Source: Deltaproteobacteria bacterium
GTDB lineage: Bacteria; Myxococcota_A; UBA796; SXON01
Direction of reading: 5' to 3'
DNA length: 38,925 nucleotides
NCBI GenBank assembly: GCA_947486185.1
Contig: CANKTH010000041.1
Location: forward strand, 1 to 38,925
Shown: piece after piece, positions 15,301 to 23,900 of the stretch
Numbering within the stretch: position 1 is the first letter of the stretch
Layout of the letters: every line of letters starts with the position of its first letter
Translations under genes and position numbers: made by a program
The notes under the pieces: generated by a model
What the model saw: only the letters and a program-made list of their open reading frames with translations
What the model was told of the DNA's origin: nothing
The model's database searches: none

Positions 15301-15467
15301 CCCATGGCGTCGTTGGGCCGGTCCGCGCGCGGCGGGAGCTCTTCAAACAGGACGAGGTTCGGGGGCGCTCCCGACCAGGCGTTGGGTGGCCAACCGATCG
15401 ACACATCCGCGGCCCGCGCGCGCGATGGCGCCAGCGCGAGGAGGAGGACGAGGATAGGAAAACCCAG
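15297..15467 (-). CDS. Small predicted secreted protein (56 aa), non-standard start
   Basis: The minus strand reads LGFPILVLLLALAPSRARA then ADVSIGWPPNAWSGAPPNLV, LFEELPPRADRPNDAMG and TAG. It has a clean hydrophobic core, a Pro and an A-R-A cleavage site, as expected for a Sec signal peptide, followed by about 37 mature residues. TAG lies two codons upstream, so the start must be the CTG at 15467, or the 5' end has been cut off. Tail-to-tail with the mini-gene at 15127, the stop codons overlap (minus stop 15297-15299, plus stop 15298-15300). The family is unknown. Confidence 0.4.
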   Translation of the reverse strand: MGFPILVLLLALAPSRARAADVSIGWPPNAWSGAPPNLVLFEELPPRADRPNDAMG

Positions 15468-15478
15468 GAGCCCCTATG

Positions 15479-15505
15479 GCATAGCGCGCGGAAGCGCGCG
15501 TATGC
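15479..15505. other. Strong hairpin with a GGAA tetraloop
   Basis: The arms GCATA/TATGC and GCGCGC/GCGCGC form an 11-bp stem with a single bulged G, closed by the GNRA-type loop GGAA. It lies just upstream of the minus-strand mini-gene and has no T-run, so it is not a classical terminator. It could be an RNA structural element or a REP-like relic. Confidence 0.5.
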
Positions 15506-15567
15506 ATTCGGATATCGCATCTCCCTGGCCCGCTCGCATCGCGTGAGCTGGGGAGCAGGAGGTACCC

Positions 15568-15669
15568 ATGCCGCTCACCCCGGCTATGACGGCACGGACG
15601 CGCTCACGACTCCATCAGCGGCCTTGCGCCCCCCATCTCCGAATTGGTAGGGTTGACACATGGTTGTAG
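15568..15669 (+). CDS. 33-codon reading frame behind a perfect Shine-Dalgarno
   Basis: AGGAGGT at 15557-15563 sits four bases before ATG 15568. The reading MPLTPAMTARTRSRLHQRPC ends at TAG 15669. The ribosome site is the best in this gap, but the peptide is Arg-rich and featureless. It may be the surviving start of a deleted gene. Confidence 0.2.
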   Translation: MPLTPAMTARTRSRLHQRPCAPHLRIGRVDTWL

Positions 15670-15771
15670 CCGGACGGTGAGCCCGGACCCCGCCGACGGC
15701 GCGGACGGCGCGGACGGCGCGGCGCCCGAGCCTGCGGTTGCGATGCCACCACCCTCGCGGTACTGTGACCC

Positions 15772-16692
15772 GTGCCCGTCGCGTCGCGTCCGTTGAACAT
15801 CGCCGACGCCCCCCCGCTCTTTGGTGATCGAGCGGCGGCGGGCGGTCAGGGCCGCCGTCGTTCCCTGGCACCGGCGGGCTTCGTGCTCCTCGCCGGATGG
15901 GCGGCGTGCGCGGCCCCCGCGGCCGGTCCGGCGTCCGGCACCGCGGCCAAAGACACTGCGACCGACGTCATCGACACGCCGGCAGCTGCGCCCACGTGGA
16001 CGGCCGACTACGCCCTGGATCGTCTCGTCGGTCTTGGCGAATTTCCGCTCGCCCTCACCATCCAGGGCGCCTACCTGGCCGCTATGGCCGGGGGTGACAG
16101 CGCCTGCCCGGGCAGCGAGACCCAGATGTCCATCCCCGCCGAAGGGTGCTACGCGGAGAACGGTACCTGGTTCGAAGGCTCGGCGTTCTACCGTCAGGAC
16201 GACTGGGAAGACGCCGGCGGCCGTTGGGAGGTGACGGAGCTCGGTGGTGACTTCGGCATCGCCCCGCTCACCACCGACCCCTTCGACGCGGGCGGCTCGG
16301 TTGGCGACCGACGCAACACCCTGGGCAGCGTGGTCCGACGCATCTCCGATGTTCGGGGCACCTTCGTGGACGGGGCGAGCGAAGGGGCGCTCCGGAGAGG
16401 CGTCTCGAGCTTCCTGATCGTGACCGACGAGGTGACTGGGGACGCCCTCTCGTTAGAAGGCACCATCAGTCTCGAGGATCTCAACCTCGCCTTCTCCGCG
16501 TTTACCCTACAGACTGGCTGCGCGTCCGGTCGGGCGTCGGTGCGCGACCCGGTAGGGATCTGGTACGATTTCGACTTCGGCGACTCCTGCGCCACCTGTG
16601 GCACCAGCCGCTTCGATGGGCAGGATCTCGGCGAAGCCTGCCCCGACTTCAGCGGCCTCGCCAGCGCCGTGCGCGTAGACCTGCCGCCATGA
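15772..16692 (+). CDS. Probable lipoprotein, first gene of the DUF1501 operon
   Basis: 306 residues from GTG 15772. The N-terminal ~30 residues are basic and disordered, and a hydrophobic stretch FVLLAGWAAC (Cys46) acts as a marginal lipobox. A Thr/Ala linker with TATD follows, then a ~230-residue domain with several Cys (SACPGSETQ, AEGCYAENGTW, GDSCATCGTSRFDG). The CATCG pair lacks a following His, so it is not a heme site. The function is not recognised. The stop is embedded in the start of the next gene (ATGA at 16689-16692), which indicates translational coupling. An in-frame TGA directly upstream makes GTG the first possible start. TACTGT ends five bases before it, compatible with a leaderless transcript, but that is speculative. 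Confidence 0.8.
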   Translation: MPVASRPLNIADAPPLFGDRAAAGGQGRRRSLAPAGFVLLAGWAACAAPAAGPASGTAAKDTATDVIDTPAAAPTWTADYALDRLVGLGEFPLALTIQGAYLAAMAGGDSACPGSETQMSIPAEGCYAENGTWFEGSAFYRQDDWEDAGGRWEVTELGGDFGIAPLTTDPFDAGGSVGDRRNTLGSVVRRISDVRGTFVDGASEGALRRGVSSFLIVTDEVTGDALSLEGTISLEDLNLAFSAFTLQTGCASGRASVRDPVGIWYDFDFGDSCATCGTSRFDGQDLGEACPDFSGLASAVRVDLPP

Positions 16693-18278
16693 TGCTGCTG
16701 TTGGCCTGCGCTACGAGCCCAGAGCTCGCCCCCAAGCCGGTCGCCGGCCCCCCGCCGAGCAGCCTGGTGCCGCTGGACGCGCCCCGCCTCCTCCGGCGGA
16801 TGAGCCTGGATCTCACCGGACGCCTGCCGGACGCGGTGACCCTGGATGCCGTCGAGGCCGTCCCCGCTGCCCTCAACGCCTGGCGTGACGCCTACTTCGA
16901 CGATCCCCGCTTCGAACAGCGCCTCGTCGAGCTGCTCGCCGAGCGCTGGTGGACCCGGGTAGACGACTTCGAGGTGGACGCCTTCGACTACCGCCTCGCC
17001 GAGGCCTTGGAGTACACCTACGAGCGCGCTGTAGGCGACGAGCCGCTCCGGCTCATCGCGCACGTGGTGGCCACCGGGGCGCCCTGGACCGAGATCGTCA
17101 CCGCCAACTACACGATGGGGAACGCGCTCCTGGCCAGCCTGTGGCCCCTGAGCTGCCCTAACGGCGACGATTGGGCACCTTGTACCTATACCGATGGTCG
17201 CCCCGCCGCTGGCGTGCTTGCCACCAACGGGCTCTGGTGGCGCTACACCACCACGTCGGCCAACCTCAATCGCGGGCGCATGGCCGCGATGACCCGCCTG
17301 CTGGTGTGCGAAGACGTGCTCAACCGACCGATCAGCATCGCGAGCCTGACGGCCCTGTCCGATCCGGAGGCGGCCGCCGAGGCCATCCGCGAGCTACCCG
17401 AGTGTTATGGCTGCCACGCCGACGTGGATCCCGCCGCTGCCAGCCTGATGGGCTTCTATTGGACGGTCATGTACTCGCGCGTCGAGCACGGCACCTACCA
17501 CCCCGACCGCGAGTACCTGTGGTCGAGCACGCTCGGTATCGCGCCGGCCTGGTATGGCACCCCGATCGCCGGTCTCTCGGAGCTCGGCCCCGCCGTTGCC
17601 GCCGACCCTCGCTTCGAGGGCTGCGCGGCCCAGAGCTTCGCCGAGCTGTATTGGCGCCGCCCCATCACCGAGTCCGACGCCGACCGGCTCGCCTGGCTTG
17701 TCTCGGAATGGGATGGCACCGGCAAGGCGATGGTGCGCGCGGTGCTCGACACGCCGGAGTATCAGGCGGGCACCGACCCCGACGCCACCGGAGAGCGCGT
17801 GGTCCGCCTGCTCTCCCCGGGGCAGCTCGCCAGCGTCTTCGAGGACCTGACCGGCTACCGCTGGCTCCAGGCCGGCTTCGACCAGATGGACAACGACACC
17901 TACGGGTATCGTATGCTGGCAGGCGGGGTCGACGGCGAGGTGGTCTCCGCGGTGCAGGCCGAGCCGGGCCTCACCTGGTCGCTGGTCGTCAAACGCCTCG
18001 CCGAGATGGCGGCTACCAACGTGGTCGCGGTGGACCTCGACAACCCGCAGGCCCGCCTGCTCGCCGGGGTGGGCGTAGCGAGCCGGCCGGGCGACCCGGC
18101 CTTCGATGCCGCCATCAGCGCGCTGGCGTGGCGCCTCTACGCCGAGCGCGCCACCGACGCCGAGGTCGGTGCCTGGGGCGCGCTCTGGCAGGAGATGGCC
18201 GACGTCTCCGACCCGGGCTCCGCCTGGACCGGGCTCTTGACGGTGATGTTCCGCGATCTCCGGCTGGTGACCGAATGA
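16689..18278 (+). CDS. DUF1549/DUF1588-like protein with one c-type heme motif
   Basis: 529 residues from ATG 16689 with a minimal lipoprotein signal (MMLLLAC, Cys7). Residues 31-60 read PRLLRRMSLDLTGRLPD, the entrance motif of DUF1549 in planctomycete-type cytochrome-associated proteins. At 239-243 there is CYGCH followed by ADVDPAAASLMGF, matching the CxxCHxxxDPxG pattern of DUF1588 and predicting one covalently bound heme. A second, C-terminal DUF1549-like helical half includes YWRRPITESDADRLAWLVSE. Such proteins are usually encoded beside DUF1501 partners, exactly as here; their biochemical role is not established. It overlaps the upstream gene by ATGA and its own stop overlaps the next ATG. 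At about 530 residues it is shorter than typical planctomycete relatives. Confidence 0.8.
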   Translation: MMLLLACATSPELAPKPVAGPPPSSLVPLDAPRLLRRMSLDLTGRLPDAVTLDAVEAVPAALNAWRDAYFDDPRFEQRLVELLAERWWTRVDDFEVDAFDYRLAEALEYTYERAVGDEPLRLIAHVVATGAPWTEIVTANYTMGNALLASLWPLSCPNGDDWAPCTYTDGRPAAGVLATNGLWWRYTTTSANLNRGRMAAMTRLLVCEDVLNRPISIASLTALSDPEAAAEAIRELPECYGCHADVDPAAASLMGFYWTVMYSRVEHGTYHPDREYLWSSTLGIAPAWYGTPIAGLSELGPAVAADPRFEGCAAQSFAELYWRRPITESDADRLAWLVSEWDGTGKAMVRAVLDTPEYQAGTDPDATGERVVRLLSPGQLASVFEDLTGYRWLQAGFDQMDNDTYGYRMLAGGVDGEVVSAVQAEPGLTWSLVVKRLAEMAATNVVAVDLDNPQARLLAGVGVASRPGDPAFDAAISALAWRLYAERATDAEVGAWGALWQEMADVSDPGSAWTGLLTVMFRDLRLVTE

Positions 18279-19534
18279 GCGTGATCCTGGGTCGTCGCCA
18301 GCTCCTGCGTGCCCTGGGGGCCGGAGCCCTGATGGGAGGGGCGAGCCGGGTATTGCGACCGCGTGCAGCCCACGCCTCTGCGGGAGATCGCAAGTTCCTC
18401 TTCCTCTTCTGCCGGGGAGGCTGGGATACCAGCCGCGTCTTCGTGGACCACTCCGGCGTGCCCAACGCCAGCTACGATCCCGACGCCGTGCCCAGCGAGA
18501 TCGGGGATCTGCAGTTCATGGACAGCGCCGAGCGGCCCAATGTGCGGGCGTGGCTCGACGCCCACGCCCCTCGAACCTGCTTCATCAACGGGCTCGAGGT
18601 CGCCAGCGTCGCGCACGAACGTTGCCGCCGGCTCGTGCTCACCTCCGACGCCGGCAACGACTGGCCCTCGCTCATCGCCGCGGGCTCGCCATCGGCGTTG
18701 ACCCTACCTTATCTCGTATTGGCTGGCCCAAGTTATACGAGCACGCTCTCCAGCCTCGTGGTTCGGGTGGGCGACGACGGCCAGCTCCCCAAGCTCCTGA
18801 CGGGCGAGGCCCAGGCCAACGCGACCCGACCGGTCGCCGCTCTGCCCAGCGCGGTGGAGAGCCTCGCCGACGCCGCGGTTCGCGCGCAGCTCGGCCTTCA
18901 AGCCGCGGATCTCGCCTCGCCCCGCGCATTGGGCGCGAGCGCCTACGCGAGCTCGCTCGACGCCGTGGCCACCCTCTTTGCCACCGAGGACCTGTCGCTG
19001 ACCCCGCGGCTGGGGCCGTGCGCGCGCGACATCGTAGCCGACGCCGAGAGCGCCATCCGCTGTTTCGAGCTGGGCCTCTCCCGCTGCGCGATGCTCCAGT
19101 ACAACGGCCAATGCGACGCCTCGTGGGACTCCCACACGAGTCTCGACATCCAGAACATCCACTACGAAGAGCTCTTCCTGGGGCTCACGGGCATCGTAGA
19201 CGCCATCAGCGCGCGTGGGTTGGAAGATGAGGTGACCCTCGTCGTATTCTCGGAGATGGGGCGCCATCCGCTCCAGAACACCATCGGCGGCAAGGACCAC
19301 TGGACGTTCACGTCGATGTTCCTACACGGCGCGGGAGTGCGCGGCGGCCAGTCGCTCGGCGGCATCGATGAGAGCGCTATCGGCCTGCCGCTCGACCTGG
19401 TGAGCGGGCAGCACAGCGCCGACGGGGTCGTCCTGCGGCCGGGCCACATCGGCGCCACGCTGCTGACCTTGGCCGGGCTGGATCCGGCGGCGCTCGGCGT
19501 CACGTCTGGGGCCTTGACCGCGGCGATCACTTGA
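18275..19534 (+). CDS. DUF1501 family protein, Tat-exported
   Basis: 419 residues. The N-terminus GRRQLLRALGAGALMGGASR carries a twin-arginine motif and a weak hydrophobic core ending AHASA, so folded export is expected. The body follows DUF1501: FLFLFCRGGWDTSRVFVD near the start, a DSHTSLDIQNIHYEELFLGL core, TLVVFSEMGRHPLQN, a GGKDHW site and SMFLHGAGVRGGQ. This family belongs to the alkaline-phosphatase/sulfatase-like fold, and the Asp/His residues in GGWD, SEMGR and KDHW probably form a metal site. It overlaps the DUF1549/DUF1588-like gene by ATGA, so the pair is very likely made together and may form a periplasmic redox-linked complex; the substrate is unknown. Confidence 0.9.
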   Translation: MSVILGRRQLLRALGAGALMGGASRVLRPRAAHASAGDRKFLFLFCRGGWDTSRVFVDHSGVPNASYDPDAVPSEIGDLQFMDSAERPNVRAWLDAHAPRTCFINGLEVASVAHERCRRLVLTSDAGNDWPSLIAAGSPSALTLPYLVLAGPSYTSTLSSLVVRVGDDGQLPKLLTGEAQANATRPVAALPSAVESLADAAVRAQLGLQAADLASPRALGASAYASSLDAVATLFATEDLSLTPRLGPCARDIVADAESAIRCFELGLSRCAMLQYNGQCDASWDSHTSLDIQNIHYEELFLGLTGIVDAISARGLEDEVTLVVFSEMGRHPLQNTIGGKDHWTFTSMFLHGAGVRGGQSLGGIDESAIGLPLDLVSGQHSADGVVLRPGHIGATLLTLAGLDPAALGVTSGALTAAIT

Positions 19535-19743
19535 TTCGAAGCTGATTTCAAGCTGGAGAAGCCGAAGCCGCGGCGCCAACCGGCGGGCCCCCGGAACAAG
19601 CGACCCAGGCCGAGCCCGCTACTCCACCCCGAAGCGTCCGCGCGCCTACGGGTGGATGTGCTCCACGGTGCTGGCGTCCGCCGCCGACACCCGGGGAGGG
19701 CGCAGCGCGCGCGCTGGGGTACCATACACGCTGGAGGGTCACC

Positions 19744-20655
19744 ATGGGCCTCGTGCTGCTCCTGATCGCGTGTGCGCCCGAGCCGGGCAAGGTCACGGTC
19801 GCGCCGACGGACGCGCCGACCTCGAGCACTCCTGCCGTCGATGACTCCGGCGCCCCAACCTGCGAAGATGAGGCGCAAGGCGCGCTCTACGACCGCTACA
19901 TCGAGCCGCTGGTGACCGACGCGCACCCAGCGAGCTGTAACGACTGCCATCTCGCGGGCGTCGACCTCTCGATGTGGGTCCGCGACACCCCCTGCCAGAG
20001 CATGGCGTGTATGGTGAACCTCGACCTGGTGAGCCTGTCCGAGCCCGAGGCGAGCCGCGTGCTCGAATTCATCACCCAAGGTGACCCGGTCAGCGAGCTG
20101 ATTACGGACGAGGTCCGTCAACGTGAGTACGATGGCTTCCTCGAATGGATCACATGGAGCGCCACCTGTCACGAGGCAGTGTGCCCAACCTACGAGGATG
20201 CCTGCGCCACCGACGGGGCGAGCACGCCGTTACCCGAAGGGGTAGCCTCGCCGCTCGGGGCGTGCGATGAGGACGCCCTGACCGAGCTATTCCTCGACAA
20301 GGTCATGGCCTGGGAGGGGCGCTGCGCGAGCTGCCATTGGACGGATGGCTCGGGTCGCGGCGCCAACCCCACCGCCCCGGTGTTTTTCGCGCAGACCTCG
20401 GACGGGAGCTGGGCGAGGGGTACGATGTACAGCCTCATCGGGCTCGGGGCCGTCGACCTGGAGCGCCCGGAAGCGAGCGAGCTCCTGACCAAGCCGCTGG
20501 CGGAGGGCGCGTCGGTCGCGACCTCCATCGGCACAGTTGTTGGAATCGCCCACGGCGGTGGAGACAAGATCCACGTGGAGGACAACGAGGCGGAGCAGAC
20601 ACTCTACGACTTCGTAGATTGGATCGCGTACTACGCGGACTGTTCGGCTCGATAG
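19744..20655 (+). CDS. Two-CxxCH lipoprotein, putative diheme cytochrome
   Basis: 303 residues from ATG 19744, with GGAGG eight bases upstream. Signal MGLVLLLIAC gives Cys10 as the lipidated residue, followed by a Thr/Pro/Asp spacer. Two related halves each hold one heme-type site: CNDCH at 65-69 and CASCH at 194-198. Each is followed by a segment in which PEAS precedes a helix (SEPEASRVLEFI and ERPEASELLTKPL). Free Cys residues elsewhere (CQSMAC, CHEAVC) probably form disulfides. It looks like an outer-membrane-attached electron carrier that could serve the heme protein of the preceding operon. The 209-base gap contains TACCAT at 19720-19725, a possible -10 element, so it may be transcribed separately. 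Confidence 0.82.
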   Translation: MGLVLLLIACAPEPGKVTVAPTDAPTSSTPAVDDSGAPTCEDEAQGALYDRYIEPLVTDAHPASCNDCHLAGVDLSMWVRDTPCQSMACMVNLDLVSLSEPEASRVLEFITQGDPVSELITDEVRQREYDGFLEWITWSATCHEAVCPTYEDACATDGASTPLPEGVASPLGACDEDALTELFLDKVMAWEGRCASCHWTDGSGRGANPTAPVFFAQTSDGSWARGTMYSLIGLGAVDLERPEASELLTKPLAEGASVATSIGTVVGIAHGGGDKIHVEDNEAEQTLYDFVDWIAYYADCSAR

Positions 20656-20730
20656 AGGACAGGAATTCGGTGAGTTTCTAAACAGACTCGCCCCGCACCG
20701 CAGGGAACTGGCAGCGAGATCTTGGTGGTC

Positions 20731-20816
20731 GAGCGTCCTGATCGAGGGCCGACCTTCGAGACTCGGCTTTCGAGGCCAGGCTTTCGAGGCCAGGCTTTCG
20801 AGGCTCGGCTTTCGAG
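20731..20816. repeat. Dispersed repeat copy B, inverted relative to copy A, four 14-bp units
   Basis: A core gagcgtcctgatcgagggcc followed by gacctt leads into four tandem 14-mers: cgagactcggcttt, two of cgaggccaggcttt, and cgaggctcggcttt (20757-20812). This is the reverse complement of the arrangement at 71-125, with more unit copies and a few substitutions. It lies between convergent genes ending at 20655 and 20918. Confidence 0.75.
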
Positions 20817-20917
20817 ACGGCCGCGTCTGTGCCCGACCTCACGCCGACTTCGTGGACGGCCCCGGGGCCGACTTCCCCGAGTCACGCCGCTATCACCATC
20901 GCCCTCTCCCGCCGCGA

Positions 20918-23900
20918 TCAGCTCCGGCGCCGCCTCAAGCCCAGGAGCAACAAACCCGCCCCTAAAGCCCCGGTGCTGCCGGAGCTGCTACTGTCACATC
21001 CGCATCCGCCGCCGCCCGCAAACTTGCCGGTGTCGTCGGGGGTGGGCGGCACCACGTCGGAGCCGGTGTCGTCCGTAGGCGTTCCGGTGTCGTCGTTGGG
21101 GACGGCGGTGTCGTCGGTCGCCTTGATCTCTTCGCACGTGTCGGTGAAGCCAGGGGCGCCGGGGTAGATCGATCCATCGGTGTCGGTACAGTCGGTCGCA
21201 AGCGGGTAACCGTCGCCGTCCTGGTCGTCGTCTCTGCCGTCGCAGTTCTGATCGACGCCGTCGTACCAGAGCTCTGCAGCGGCGATGTGGATCGCCGCGT
21301 CAAGATCGTCGCAGTCATCGCCGCCGCTGGCAGCGTCGGTATAGCCGTCTTGATCCTGGTCAAAATCGTTCCGGCCGTCGCAGCTCTGGTCGATGCCGTC
21401 GTACCAGATCTCGGTGGCGCCAGGCGACACGGCCGCGTCGGTGTCGTCACAGTCGTCGGCGAGGCCGTAGGTGTCACCGTCCTGATCGTCGTCGTTCCCA
21501 TCACAGTTCTGGTCGATCCCGTCGTACCAGGCTTCCAAGCTGTCGGGGTTGATCGTCGGATCGGTGTCGTCGCAGTCCAGCCCCAGCGCATAGCCGTCTC
21601 CGTCCTGGTCGAAGTCGTCGGCGCCGTCGCAGTCGGTGTCTACGCCGTCGTACCAGGACTCGGCGGCGCCCGGCCAGGTCAGCGCGTCATCGTCGTTACA
21701 GTCGTCGGCGGAGAGGAAGCCGTCCCCGTCGCGGTCATCGTCGCGGCTATCACAGTCCTGGTCGACCCCGTCGTACCAGGTCTCGATGGCGCCGGGGTTG
21801 ACGCTCGAGTCGGTGTCGTCACAGTCTACGCTGGCGCCGAAGCCGTCCCCATCCTGGTCTTGATCGTTGCCGTCACAATCCTGGTCGATGCCGTCGTACC
21901 AGATCTCGACGACGCCGGGGTACACGGCAGGATCGAGGTCGTCGCAGTCGTCACCGCCGGTGTTCACGGCGTCGTAGCCGTCGGCGTCCTGATCGTTGTC
22001 GTTGGCGCCGTCGCAGTCACTGTCGACGCCGTCGTACCAGATCTCGGTCGCGCCGGGGTTGATCCTGGCGTTGCCGTCGTCACAGTCGTCGCCGCCAATC
22101 AGCTCGGCGGTGTAACCGTCGGCGTCGGCGTCCCCTTCGTTGGCGTTGTTACAGTTGGTGATGCGCCCATCATAAGGGTCGTCCGGCGCTCCGGGGTAGA
22201 TCGCCGCGTCACTGTCGTCGCAGTCGTCACCGCCCGTTACCGCGCCTTCAAAGCTGTCTCCGTCGGCGTCGTTGTCATTGGCGCCGTCGCAGTTCTGGTC
22301 GAGACCGTCGTACCACACCTCCGTCGCGTCGGGATGCACGTCGGCGTCGGTGTCATCACAGTCATCGCCGCCTTCGCTCACGGCGTCTTCGCCATCTTCG
22401 TCCTGGTCGGCGTCGTTTTGGTCACAGTCCTGGTCGATGCCGTCGTACCAGACCTCGGCAGCGTCGGGGTGGATGCTGGCGTCGTCGTCGTCGCAGTCGG
22501 GGCCGCCCGCCTCGCTGCCGTCAAATCCGTCCCCGTCGACGTCGGTGATGTCGGCGCCGTCACAGTCGGAGTCCACCCCATCGTAGGGGGTCTCGGTGGC
22601 GCCGGGATTGACGCTGGCGTCGTCGTCGTCGCAGTCGGTGGTGGAGTAGTAGCCGTCGCCGTCTGAGTCGGTGACCGTAGACGTTGGGCCGCCATAAGGT
22701 CCGATGTCACTTCGAGAGCCGTCGGTGTCGAGGATGGCTGGATCCCCACTGTTGATGAGCGGGCTGCCCGGCAGCGGCACGAAGTCGTCGTTGTCGCAGT
22801 CTCCGTCGAGGCTGTAGTTGGTGAGCTGGGGGTCCACAAAAAGGTTCCCGCGCCCGCTCAACGCGGCGACGGTGATGCTGCCGCCCGCGTCGGTGCCGGT
22901 GTTGCTGAACCAGTCGTTGTAAGCGAAGGCGCTGGCGCTGGCGGTGGTGGCGTCGGCGCCCGAGACCGCACTGCCGGCCTGAGTGTAGGCGACGAGGTTG
23001 TTGGTGAACAACATATAGCTATAGTTGGCGTAGATCGCGCCGCCTTCGGAGCCGCTGGAGTTACCCAAGAACCCGTTGTTGAGGAGGTCGACGTAGTTGT
23101 AGGTGTGCAGGTACAGGGCGCCGCCGACGTAGGTGGCGGCGTTCTCTTGGAATACGTTGGCGGTCCAACTGTCGTCCGGGTTGACGGAGTAGTAGTCGTA
23201 GACCGCGCCGCCGTATCCCGCCGTGTTTCCACAGAAAAAGTTGTTGTCCAGGGACTTTTCTACCGTGGTCGAGAAGTGGATCGCGCCGCCGTAGGAGGTA
23301 GCGCTGCTGCCGTTGTTGCGGAACTGGTTGCGGTCGATGGTGATCGCGTGCCCGGCGGCCGCGACGATCGCGCCGCCGGCCGTGGGGGCGTAGTTGTCGG
23401 CGAAGACCGAGTCAACCACCTCAAGCACATTGCTGGTGGAGTAGTAGGGGTAGAAGTAGAGGGCGCCGCCGTAGCCGGTGGCGGCGATGTTGCCGGAGAA
23501 GCTGGAGTCCGACACGTAGAGGTCGGAGAGAACGTAGACCCAGGCGCCCCCGCCGCCATAGTAGGCGTAGTTGTCCACCAGGGTGGTACCGTCGAGCACC
23601 AGATCGGTCTCGGTGAACGCGTAGATCGCCCCGCCGTAGCCGTACCTGGCCCTGTTGTCGGAGAGCACACACTCGCTCAGGTTCACCTCGCCGTAGAGGG
23701 ACTCAGCGTAGATCGCACCACCGTAATAATAGGCCACGTTACCGTCGAAAGTGGTAGCGTTCGCGGTGATGGATCCGGTGGAGGAGCCAAAGATGCCGGC
23801 GCCATGACCGTCGGGCGAGAGGTTCTGGTCGAAGCGGCTGTCGGACACTTGGAGTTCAAAGTTGGAGTAGGCGAAGATGCCACCGCCCCCGTAGTAGCTG

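Noticed and set aside
21180..22680. Regularly spaced similar blocks that could look like a CRISPR array
   Set aside because: Spacing is 100-150 bp, blocks are protein-coding MopE repeats and not identical at DNA level, and there are no cas genes.
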